64,000 nucleotides of DNA from Paludibacter sp. (GTDB taxonomy: Bacteria; Bacteroidota; Bacteroidia; Bacteroidales; Paludibacteraceae), in assembly GCA_028692715.1 (NCBI GenBank), contig JAQUWU010000006.1:96074-160073 (forward strand), given 5' to 3'. Below the pieces are notes generated by a model. The model saw nothing but the letters and a program-made list of their open reading frames with translations. It was not told the origin of the DNA and ran no database searches. This document shows positions 56,268 to 64,000 of this stretch, piece after piece; position 1 is the first letter of the stretch, and each line of letters begins with the position of its first letter. The position numbers were made by a program, and so were the translations under genes.

Positions 56268-57815
56268 TTATTTTTTATTGTTAATACTGAGTTTATTTGA
56301 AATTATGGATTTTATTTTACTGATAATAAATGTACGTTCATCTTTGTTGAGCCCGATAAAGTAAACTGAACTTAACACTGAAAGAACGCTTACAATACAA
56401 ACGACTAAGAGTCGGATAAAACCTGGCTGCATAAAATAAGATGCAAGAAATGGTAATATCAACGCCACTACTCCAACTAATAATACCAAAAGAACTACTT
56501 CTAAATAATATTTTCGAACAGGCAGTTGTACCATTGTTCTCAACATTTGAAGTCTAACTTGCATTGCAAACAATGCTATAAAAATACCAATTGTCATGGT
56601 AATTTGAGGTTCGAAACCCAAATACAAAAACAAAATAGATAAAGGTAAATTCAGAATAGTAACACTCCCTACAATAATCTGGTATTTACGAATTTTTCCC
56701 GTTGCAAACATTGTCTGAATCAATGTTTTGGACATAGATTCAATAATTGAAATAATCAACACCAACCGAACAAAAATAACAGTGTAGTCTGGTACATTTT
56801 TCAACCATAATTTCAGAATATATTCGGTTTCGGTTAAAATAGGTAAAGTCAGGAAAAAAACCAGAAAAAATGCATATTTACTTCCACTGAAAACCAATTT
56901 GAAAAGATATACTTTATCATTTGCCGCATAACTTTTGGTTATTTGCGGGTTTAACGCCATCAGAAAGTTATTTGTAAATTGGTCAACAGCTGATTTTACC
57001 TGATTTGTAATTCCCATAGCCGCATTCACAATGGTTCCAAAAAACAGGTTCAAAACAATATTTATTCCCTGAGTTCGAATCATAGTAGAAGACACTCCGA
57101 TCAGGTTCCAACCGGCAAAAGACATCATTTCTTTAAACAATTTTTTATGCCATTCCCATTTAAAATTGGCTTCGGCAAAATGCCTCTTGGAATATGTTCC
57201 ATAAATAATTCTAAGGACAACCGAAACGCCAAAAGTAAGTACGGCATACAATTTCAACTTATCAAAATCGAACCAGGTAACTGAAAATGCTACAAAAAGC
57301 TTTAAAGTTACTTCGACAATACTTATCACAGCAAATGCCTGCATGTGTTCGTTGGCAATAATTACAGCATCGTAAGGAACACTCAAAATGGTGACAATGA
57401 AGGCAAAAATCGAAAATTGCAATACCCAATTTGCGGCTTCCATTCGAGATGGATCGATATTCATTTTAGCATTCAAAAACCAAACACCAATAGTTTCGAG
57501 CAATACAAAAACAATAGCAGCAATAAAAAAATGAATAATGACGCTGGTATTGAAAATATCGTTGAGACCTTTTGGATTTTTTCGTCCTATTTCAAAATTC
57601 ATAAAACGCTGAACAGCAGTAGCCATTGTGGTATTTATTGATGAAAACATCATTACCACACCACCAATTACATTGTAAATTCCATATTCGCTTATTCCCA
57701 ACACGTTAAGCACTACACGCGAGGTATAAAGTGCAACTGCCATGGTAAATATCATACGGATATAAAGCATCATGGAATTTTTTGCAATACGATTGCTGTT
57801 TTTACTTTTGTCCAA
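56268..57815 (-). CDS. Wzx-type polysaccharide flippase
   Basis: Polytopic membrane protein of 515 residues with about 12-14 helices. The N-terminus (KNSMMLYIRMIFTMAVALYTSRVVLNVLG) and ISEYGIYNVIGGVVMMF are typical of the oligosaccharide flippase family. It should flip lipid-linked repeat units to the periplasm. It overlaps closely with the MenD-like gene (5-base gap) and the GT2 gene (24-base gap). Confidence 0.88.
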   Translation of the reverse strand: MDKSKNSNRIAKNSMMLYIRMIFTMAVALYTSRVVLNVLGISEYGIYNVIGGVVMMFSSINTTMATAVQRFMNFEIGRKNPKGLNDIFNTSVIIHFFIAAIVFVLLETIGVWFLNAKMNIDPSRMEAANWVLQFSIFAFIVTILSVPYDAVIIANEHMQAFAVISIVEVTLKLFVAFSVTWFDFDKLKLYAVLTFGVSVVLRIIYGTYSKRHFAEANFKWEWHKKLFKEMMSFAGWNLIGVSSTMIRTQGINIVLNLFFGTIVNAAMGITNQVKSAVDQFTNNFLMALNPQITKSYAANDKVYLFKLVFSGSKYAFFLVFFLTLPILTETEYILKLWLKNVPDYTVIFVRLVLIISIIESMSKTLIQTMFATGKIRKYQIIVGSVTILNLPLSILFLYLGFEPQITMTIGIFIALFAMQVRLQMLRTMVQLPVRKYYLEVVLLVLLVGVVALILPFLASYFMQPGFIRLLVVCIVSVLSVLSSVYFIGLNKDERTFIISKIKSIISNKLSINNKK

Positions 57816-57839
57816 AATTCACTTTTTAAAAGGTGTAAA

Positions 57840-59012
57840 TTATGCTCTTTTTGCTCTTTCCCAATTTACGCTTTGCGATTTCTTCAGATAGCGTCCAAAT
57901 CCCATAAATACGGCGTAATTCATAATAAAGAAATAATACGGTATAAAAAAGATTTTCACTTTCAGTTTTTTGTTTTCGAGCAACCAGCCTGTTAATGCAA
58001 AAACATAAAACAAAATTTGTAATATTAAAATCACTAAAAACGGAGTTGAATCTGTTGCTAAAACAATGTTTACAAGTAAAATAAGTAATAAACAGAGTGG
58101 TGTAATGGTCCAACGCAAAACCCTGTGCGATATGTATTGGAACGAAAGAATACCGTACTTAAAAATATTCAATAAAGGATAAAGTCGTACAACGGATTGT
58201 ATGCCTCCTGCAGCAATGCGTATTTTTCGTTTAAGTTCTTCTTTCACATTTGCCGAGGCAGTTTCAATAGCATACGCCTCCGGATCGTAATCAATTTTGA
58301 AACCACGCATTGCAACACGAAGCGAAATAATAAAATCGTCAAGCAAAGTATCGGGTTCCACTTCGTTGTACAATTCAGTACGAATAGCAAAAAGCTCACC
58401 CGCAGCACCTACTGCCGAGTATAGTTCAGCATCCCAGCGTTTTAATGCCGATTCATATTTCCAGTAAAGACCTTCGCCTGCTGCTGAGGCAGCTTCCTCT
58501 TCGGCATTAAAAATGCGTTTTTCGCCCGACACACAACCCACTTTCGGATTACTGAACATCTGTGCAATTTTCATGATAGATTCTTCGCCCAACAAAGTAT
58601 TTGCATCGGAAAAAATAACGATGGGCGTTTTCACAAATTTAATTGCACGGTTCATAGCGGCAATTTTTCCGTTTCTCTCTGGTTTGTGCAACACTTCAAC
58701 ATCACCATATTCTTTCAATAAATCAGGTGTATTATCGTTCGAACCATCTGTAACCCAAATTTGATGCAATTTCTCTTTTGGATAATTCAGTTTTCGGGTA
58801 TTTTCAATTTTATTTTTCACATAATCCTGTTCGTTGTAAGCTGCAACCAAAAGAGTAACTTCCGGCAAATCTTTCTCAGCTAAAAGAACGTTTGATTTTT
58901 TTGAAAAAATACGTTTTATTCTCAACAAAACATATAATACCAATCCGTAACCCAGGTATGTATAAATAATAATTCCGGCTAGAATCCAAAAAATGACGAC
59001 TAATGTATCCAT
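57840..59012 (-). CDS. GT2 glycosyltransferase, membrane type
   Basis: Protein of 390 residues with an N-terminal helix, a cytosolic GT-A domain (VTLLVAAYNEQDYV, WVTDGSNDNTPDLL, VIFSDANTLLG, DDFIISLRVAMRGFKI) and three or four C-terminal helices. The layout resembles poly-GlcNAc and cellulose-synthase-like transferases, but the RKIRIAAGG stretch replaces the canonical QxxRW motif. It probably adds a sugar to the lipid-linked unit. A poor repeat-rich gap separates it from the pyruvyl-transferase-like gene. Confidence 0.85.
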   Translation of the reverse strand: MDTLVVIFWILAGIIIYTYLGYGLVLYVLLRIKRIFSKKSNVLLAEKDLPEVTLLVAAYNEQDYVKNKIENTRKLNYPKEKLHQIWVTDGSNDNTPDLLKEYGDVEVLHKPERNGKIAAMNRAIKFVKTPIVIFSDANTLLGEESIMKIAQMFSNPKVGCVSGEKRIFNAEEEAASAAGEGLYWKYESALKRWDAELYSAVGAAGELFAIRTELYNEVEPDTLLDDFIISLRVAMRGFKIDYDPEAYAIETASANVKEELKRKIRIAAGGIQSVVRLYPLLNIFKYGILSFQYISHRVLRWTITPLCLLLILLVNIVLATDSTPFLVILILQILFYVFALTGWLLENKKLKVKIFFIPYYFFIMNYAVFMGFGRYLKKSQSVNWERAKRA

Positions 59013-59118
59013 AATATTATTTTTTAATGATAACTATTTTTTATGATTATCCGCAAAAGTTCCTAAAAAACACTGATTTACAAAAATTTTTCTTTTTCAA
59101 AAATAAAAATTTTCTTTC

Positions 59119-59189
59119 AACCACTAATTTCACGAATTAACACGAATTACGAACATTTATTTTTGTGTGAATTCGTGTAATTTGTGGTT
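59119..59189. repeat. Interspersed inverted repeat (CACGAATT type)
   Basis: The left arm near 59119-59149 (AACCACTAATTTCACGAATT...) and the right arm near 59164-59189 are imperfect reverse complements. This CACGAATT-rich inverted repeat is a common Bacteroidota intergenic element. It sits in the 276-base gap between GT2 and the pyruvyl-transferase-like gene. Confidence 0.6.
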
Positions 59190-59288
59190 CATTTTTTTAT
59201 CATTTATTGAAAACATACATATTTGAAGTCTATTTTTCAAGTATTATTTGTTTCAATATTGAAATAGAATTCATTGTGTATAGTCATT

Positions 59289-60422
59289 CTATTTTTTTAA
59301 GGCTGTATTTAAATAATCGTACACCTTTTCGCATTCGATAATTAACTTTTCTTCAAAACCTGAATAATCAATTTTAAGCACTTCCTCAGGATTTGTGTTG
59401 TTTGAGTATTTTCGATCTTTAAAATGAAAAGTGCTCAACAATGTATCAATTCTGGATGACATGGGTGCGCTTTTTCCTTCTCTGTCGAAAATAAGGAAGG
59501 GTTTACGCATTTGCATCGAAAAAATAGCCGAATGAAACGAATCAGTACAAATTAAATCGGCACAATGAATGTAATCTATGAATTCGCCAGGATTTGCATC
59601 GTAACGATCAAAATCTTCAAGATTTTTTAAATGTATAATTTCCAGAAAATTCTTGTCAGCAAGCTCTTGTAGTGCTTTTTTCCTTTTGGCCGATAATGCA
59701 CCAATAAAATAAGTGAGTAAGTATTTTGATTTCGGTTTCATACGGGCAGGTTCAGCCACTTTTAACCATTGTTCGGGCGTCAACATTAATGTCGGGTCGA
59801 TTAAAACTGGTGCTTCTCTCCCTGTCAACTTTTTAATCAACTCCGCTCCTGCCCCTTCGCGAACCGAAAGAAAAGCCATTTCTGAAATCCATTTAGAATA
59901 GAGTACTTCATACTTTTTAGCAATAGTGGAAACGCCAAAACTTGGTGCCAATGCAATACGTTTTTCCTTTGGTGCAAAAGTCAGAAAATCGACAGATGAG
60001 CCGTATCGGATATTAGGATTCCAGATTTGATCGCTGCCCACCACAAAATAATCATATCGCGAACCTAAATCATAAGGAATATCATTTGTTGTCACCACAA
60101 AATCAGTTTCATCAATATGCTTAGTATTGTATTTTCTAAATGAAAGGTCTTTTGCTTTCTGTCCGGCAAGATATTTTTCCCGATTCCGTTTTTCCTGAAT
60201 TTTTTCTATTCCTTTTTTAAATAGTGTAACCGGACTTTGCTTCAATGCATTTATCAACCTACTTTTTAAACTCAGAATTTCATCATTTCCTTTTATGGGA
60301 TAATTCACAATAGATTCTACCTCAAATCCCATTGATTTAAGTATTTCCTGCGAAGCGTAATTTTGTAAACGGTTTCCGTAGTTTAGGTAGTCGGTGATTG
60401 TAATTATTCCTATCTTTTTCAT
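59289..60422 (-). CDS. Polysaccharide pyruvyl transferase family protein
   Basis: Protein of 377 residues with no signal peptide. It has the family opening IGIITITDYLNYGNRLQNYA, the conserved VVGSDQIWNPNI, and a late IHCADLICTDSFHSAIFS with the characteristic DSFHS. These enzymes add a pyruvate ketal to a sugar, though many members have other or unknown roles. It fits decoration of the surface polysaccharide. Confidence 0.88.
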   Translation of the reverse strand: MKKIGIITITDYLNYGNRLQNYASQEILKSMGFEVESIVNYPIKGNDEILSLKSRLINALKQSPVTLFKKGIEKIQEKRNREKYLAGQKAKDLSFRKYNTKHIDETDFVVTTNDIPYDLGSRYDYFVVGSDQIWNPNIRYGSSVDFLTFAPKEKRIALAPSFGVSTIAKKYEVLYSKWISEMAFLSVREGAGAELIKKLTGREAPVLIDPTLMLTPEQWLKVAEPARMKPKSKYLLTYFIGALSAKRKKALQELADKNFLEIIHLKNLEDFDRYDANPGEFIDYIHCADLICTDSFHSAIFSMQMRKPFLIFDREGKSAPMSSRIDTLLSTFHFKDRKYSNNTNPEEVLKIDYSGFEEKLIIECEKVYDYLNTALKK

Positions 60423-60538
60423 ATATTTTTGTTTTTAAGATACTAGAGCCAAGACAAAAGATTAAAGATTAAAAACATTTTTATAATCCTTTATTTTGAA
60501 AACTTGTTTCCCAATTTATTATCATAATAAGCATTTTA

Positions 60539-61480
60539 TCATTTCTTAAATTTCCGAATTTTATCTCTTACTTTTATTGCAAAATGTCTTAGTCCTGGGA
60601 GGTATTTTCCGCTTTTCATATTGTACATTAACGATTCAGAGTTAAAAATCATTTCGAAATTTTCAGTGCAAAGTACCGGTTTTTTAGTTATTCGATTTAT
60701 TTCAATTGACTGACTCAGGGAGCTTTCGATAAAAAGAATATAATTTCCTGATTTATAGGTATTGGCTTTATGCTCGGCATGACTGTTTGCTTTCTGGCGG
60801 GCTTCTTTGTTGGGTAAATCGAGCATCACCAGTTGGTTGTATTTTACGTTGTTTTTTCCCAACCAGCTTTCCGTTTCTTTGCGGTATTTCTCCAAACGTG
60901 AAGTAACAATTGTTCCAATTTTACTGCCCGGAATAAACAATGCAGGAGCATTCAGACAGAAATCAATGTATTTTGGACCATCATCATTTTGTTCTTCAGT
61001 CGGGTCTATACATAAAACACCGTCAATATCGAAACAAGCTTTCTCAAGAGTGGTATGATTAAAGATATTCCATTGAAAATAACGGGGCAGCGGAACTTCT
61101 TCGAAAAAATAATCCACCAATTTTTCTTTTCCCGGTATTACATAAATGGCGCAATAGCTTATATCAAAATCTTTATTCAGATCTTTCAGCATTTCTTTTG
61201 ATTTTAGCATAGCTGAACCGGAAGCAATGCTATCGTCGACCACCAATATCTTTTTAAACTGCTTAATATCAAAAAATTGTCCCCTTGCTCCTGCTTTATA
61301 AATATGTCCATTTAGGAACGAATGAATATCGGTGTAAGGACGATTTAAGTAAAGTGCCAACAAGTTTGCAGGCAACATACCACTACGTGGAATGCCAACT
61401 ATTAAATCAAAATCGCGAGGGATTACATTCAATTTTTTAAGAATAATTTTATTTAAGTCCGAAATATTCCTGTAATACAT
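60539..61480 (-). CDS. Phosphoribosyltransferase-HAD fusion protein
   Basis: Protein of 313 residues with two domains. Residues about 20-130 are a type-I phosphoribosyltransferase with FDLIVGIPRSGMLPA and the PRPP-binding loop KILVVDDSIASGSAM. Residues about 150-260 resemble a HAD-like fold opening with ACFDIDGVLC, although the usual later HAD motifs are hard to place. Such fusions appear in glycan clusters. It may make or process a phosphoribosyl donor for the polysaccharide, but the reaction is unknown to me. Confidence 0.75.
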   Translation of the reverse strand: MYYRNISDLNKIILKKLNVIPRDFDLIVGIPRSGMLPANLLALYLNRPYTDIHSFLNGHIYKAGARGQFFDIKQFKKILVVDDSIASGSAMLKSKEMLKDLNKDFDISYCAIYVIPGKEKLVDYFFEEVPLPRYFQWNIFNHTTLEKACFDIDGVLCIDPTEEQNDDGPKYIDFCLNAPALFIPGSKIGTIVTSRLEKYRKETESWLGKNNVKYNQLVMLDLPNKEARQKANSHAEHKANTYKSGNYILFIESSLSQSIEINRITKKPVLCTENFEMIFNSESLMYNMKSGKYLPGLRHFAIKVRDKIRKFKK

Positions 61481-61535
61481 ATTCTTGATATTTAATTAGT
61501 TAATCTCAATTTATTTTTCTCTTTAAACCAGACAC

Positions 61536-62714
61536 TCAAATATTTTTTTCTATAATATTGCCGAAAAGTTCTGTTCGGGCTTCCCACGAATTAGAGGCCG
61601 CAAAGGCTATTCTTGCTTTTATCTTTTCGGGAGTATCTGTCTGAGTTTCAATTTTTAATTTCTCTACAAAATCATCTATGCTATGCGATACGGTTACCAA
61701 TCCTTCAAATTCCGGTAAAATGGCAAAAGGTGTCATTACTAACGGCACACCAACTGCCAAATATTCGTTTATTTTCAACGGATAGATATTCCTATTTACC
61801 TCATTTACAATGTATGGTATAATTCCCACATCGTAAGTTGCCAATAATTCGGGAACATCATTGGGTTTTATCGGATCAAAAAACTTTACGTTTGGATATT
61901 TGCTTAAACGAGCTTTCAGTTGTTGGTTTCGAGGGTCGCCTGTAAATTCAAAATCAAAATCAGAAAGCGCTTTTACAGCAGTTTCTACTGTTTCAATATC
62001 AAATCGAGGATCTAAACTACCAATAAAACCTACTTTTTTACGATCACGTTTAAATACTTCCTTTTTGCTGAATTTTTCAAATACCGGAAAATCAACTCCA
62101 TTTTTCACCACATGACTATTCACATTTATGCTGAGTTTCTGTTTATTTAAAAAATCGGAAGTGGTAATGATTGTTTTTACTTTTTTTGAAAAGTTATCTT
62201 CATAATCAAAAATTCTTTTCCCGAAGAAACCTGATTCTACGCCATCATAACAATAATAAATATGAGCTTTCTCTTTTAATTTATTTAATAGCGATAATCC
62301 GTAAAATGGATTATAAGCAGTGACAATAATCGGATTATCAAATTTCAGTTTCTTTATAGTTTTCTTCAATGAAATTTTGTAAATCAACACGTTAATTCCA
62401 AAGAAAAAACGAAACAATTTTTCATTTTTAAGAAAAAAAACAGGAATTCCGGGAGGAGTTACCAAATTGTAAACCTTGCTACCTACGCTTGAATCAATAA
62501 GTTGTAACCTTTTTTTGAATCCCACCATACGTGCTGCAGGAGCATTTTGTTTGCCCCTTAAAGTGGAAAGAATATCTTTTACTGTATAAGGATATTCGAC
62601 AAATAAAACCCGGTTATTTAATGCCAAACGTTCCATAATTTGTACGGTAGATTTGGCATAATTTCCAAACCAACTCGTATTAGCTATACAAATGATATTT
62701 TCCCCTTTTAACAT
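61536..62714 (-). CDS. GT4-like glycosyltransferase
   Basis: Cytosolic GT-B protein of 392 residues. The Rossmann-like second half includes KKVGFIGSLDPRFDIETVETAV, VKFFDPIKPNDVPELLATYDVGIIPYIVNEVNRNIYPLKINEYLAVGVPLVMT, the region that binds nucleotide-sugar in this group. The N-terminus ENIICIANTSWFGNYAKST is typical of TuaH-like transferases. It lies 6 bases after the next GT4 gene, so both are cotranscribed. Confidence 0.85.
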   Translation of the reverse strand: MLKGENIICIANTSWFGNYAKSTVQIMERLALNNRVLFVEYPYTVKDILSTLRGKQNAPAARMVGFKKRLQLIDSSVGSKVYNLVTPPGIPVFFLKNEKLFRFFFGINVLIYKISLKKTIKKLKFDNPIIVTAYNPFYGLSLLNKLKEKAHIYYCYDGVESGFFGKRIFDYEDNFSKKVKTIITTSDFLNKQKLSINVNSHVVKNGVDFPVFEKFSKKEVFKRDRKKVGFIGSLDPRFDIETVETAVKALSDFDFEFTGDPRNQQLKARLSKYPNVKFFDPIKPNDVPELLATYDVGIIPYIVNEVNRNIYPLKINEYLAVGVPLVMTPFAILPEFEGLVTVSHSIDDFVEKLKIETQTDTPEKIKARIAFAASNSWEARTELFGNIIEKNI

Positions 62715-62720
62715 GAGTCT

Positions 62721-63866
62721 TTATCTTTTTAGTTCGTTATAAACTTCTGTATACAAAGCAAGGTATTTTTCGGCCATTACTTTCCACGAGAATTGTTTTG
62801 CACGCTCAATTCCTTTCAAACTGAGTTTATTTCTAAAATCCGTATCATTCAAAATTTTCTCGATGGCTGTTACAATTTCTGTTGGCTTTGTAGGGTCAAC
62901 AATTACAGCTGCATCACCTGCAATTTCTGGCATAGATGAGGTGTTTGATGTTATCACAGGAACGCCACATGCCATACCTTCGAGAATAGGGATTCCAAAA
63001 CTCTCGCGAAGTGAAGGATAAAGAAAAACTTTACATTGATTAATAATGGTAGGCATTTCGGCATTTGGAACATAACCGGTCATTACAATATCTTTTCTGA
63101 TTTCGGTATGCCCAATATCTGACAAGACCTGCATCAATGCATTTTCCTCGTAATCGAGCATCACCAATTTATATTTCAGTTCCGATTTTGCATTGAATAA
63201 AGCAAAAGCTTTCAATGCATTCGGCGTATTTTTCTTCGGATCGGTATTTCCTAAAAAGAAAAGAAAATTATCGGGTAAATTATATTTTTGTTTTGTATTT
63301 TCAAGTATTGTTTTGTCCTCAATTTTCTGAAAATGAGTTCCTACACCATTATAAATTGCTACCAGATTTTCGCCTAAATGCATGAAGTTTTTAATTCTTT
63401 TCTTCTCAAATTCCGAAACGGTAACTACCCGTTTACTGTTTCGGGCAACAGCTGGAACAACCCAACGGCGGTACATATTGCCAAATTTCTGATACAAAGT
63501 ACCTGATTTTTTAAAAATGCTGACACTTTCGAGATAGATAATATCATGTAAAGTAGTAACTACCGGAACTTCACACCAAATAGGAGCTGTATTACTGGTG
63601 CAATGTAACATATCACAACCTTCATTCAAAGCAGCTTTAGGCAGGGCAAATTGTTCCCAGGTAGGATAGGGACCGCCATTTAATTCCACAATTTTAAAAT
63701 TGGCAGTATGTGGAATACAAGTATTATCTTCATCGGGTTTTACGAATACCACATATTCATTTACCTTATCAATAAGTTGAAGATTTTTTATCAACTCAAG
63801 AGCCACCATATCCATTCCATGTTTTTTTGTGCGGTAAAGTCTTTGTCCTTCTATGCCAATTTTCAT
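62721..63866 (-). CDS. GT4 glycosyltransferase, mannosyltransferase-like
   Basis: GT-B protein of 381 residues. ATG 63866 is chosen because the 22 codons upstream lie in a C/T-rich palindromic repeat rather than coding sequence. The protein starts MKIGIEGQRLYR and has FLFFLGNTDPKKNTPNALKAF, the VFLYPSLRESFGIPILEGMACGVPVITSNTSSMPEIAGDAAVIVDP acceptor/donor signature with the E-x7-E motif, typical of GT4. It is the first gene of the visible operon, and transcription may enter from beyond the right edge. Confidence 0.9.
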   Translation of the reverse strand: MKIGIEGQRLYRTKKHGMDMVALELIKNLQLIDKVNEYVVFVKPDEDNTCIPHTANFKIVELNGGPYPTWEQFALPKAALNEGCDMLHCTSNTAPIWCEVPVVTTLHDIIYLESVSIFKKSGTLYQKFGNMYRRWVVPAVARNSKRVVTVSEFEKKRIKNFMHLGENLVAIYNGVGTHFQKIEDKTILENTKQKYNLPDNFLFFLGNTDPKKNTPNALKAFALFNAKSELKYKLVMLDYEENALMQVLSDIGHTEIRKDIVMTGYVPNAEMPTIINQCKVFLYPSLRESFGIPILEGMACGVPVITSNTSSMPEIAGDAAVIVDPTKPTEIVTAIEKILNDTDFRNKLSLKGIERAKQFSWKVMAEKYLALYTEVYNELKR

Positions 63867-63879
63867 GTGAGTTGTTTTT

Positions 63880-63943
63880 AAACCCCCTAACCTTGACCTC
63901 ACCCCAACCCTCTCCATTAGGAGAGGGAGCAAGAGGGGGAATA
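63880..63943. repeat. CCCTCTCC-GGAGAGGG palindromic repeat
   Basis: CCCTCTCC-ATTA-GGAGAGGG is a perfect 8-bp hairpin near 63909-63928, within a C-rich then G-rich stretch. It is a typical Bacteroidota interspersed repeat just upstream of the GT4 start, and could act as a terminator for transcription arriving from the right, separating operons. Confidence 0.6.
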
Positions 63944-64000
63944 GAGAGAAGTTTGTAATTCTTTTTTTTTTGAGAAATATAATAAATATTTATTTTGCCG

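Noticed and set aside
57826-58113. Small minus-strand frame overlapping the GT2 gene
   Set aside because: It lies in another frame of the GT2 coding sequence and has no family-like features.

Overview
The window looks like Bacteroidota chromosome, most likely order Bacteroidales or a near relative. The evidence is low G+C, Bacteroidota-type -7 promoter elements (TANNTTTG) placed just before many start codons, weak or absent Shine-Dalgarno sequences, a TonB-dependent receptor paired with a DUF4249 lipoprotein, and many genes typical of the phylum. The genus cannot be fixed from the sequence alone. I saw no phage, insertion sequence, CRISPR array or rRNA.

Bases 1-24000 are a pectin-degradation island. 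It holds seven family-1 polysaccharide lyase (PL1) genes, three of them adjacent near-copies. With them are two GH28 polygalacturonase-like proteins, a GH105 unsaturated uronyl hydrolase, a GH140-like apiosidase candidate, two DUF5060-type putative glycosidases, a Gfo/Idh/MocA oxidoreductase and an exported cupin. The exported lyases and hydrolases would cut the pectin backbone and side chains, and GH105 would remove the unsaturated uronate ends the lyases leave. No SusC/SusD pair and no regulator lies in the window. In the middle (11276-14113) two neighbouring genes are broken. One is an outer-membrane barrel-like gene with two single-base frameshifts, the first exactly at an A AAA AAG slippery heptamer followed by TGA. 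The other is a PL1 gene with an in-frame TGA where its sisters have TGG.

Bases 24000-48400 are mostly housekeeping: pepT, gcvT, a TonB receptor with its DUF4249 partner, a large unknown lipoprotein, maeB, an M15 peptidase with a YeiH-type permease, recF, B12-dependent ribonucleotide reductase, rfbD, thrA, tRNA-Arg(TCT), an RRM RNA-binding protein, a YtxH/holin-like envelope trio, an RsmI-like methyltransferase and an ABC-F ATPase. Several clear intrinsic terminators and promoters mark transcription units.

Bases 48400-64000 are a surface-polysaccharide locus, nearly all on the minus strand. It comprises two GT4 glycosyltransferases, a phosphoribosyltransferase-HAD fusion, a pyruvyl-transferase-like protein, a GT2 enzyme, a Wzx-type flippase, a MenD-like ThDP enzyme tightly coupled to a short-chain dehydrogenase, UDP-glucuronate decarboxylase, a membrane FlaA1/WbpM-type dehydratase and a WecA-like initiating transferase. 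panB sits inside it on the plus strand. The MenD-like/SDR pair inside a glycan operon is the most suggestive candidate for uncharacterised chemistry, such as a branched or carboligated sugar.
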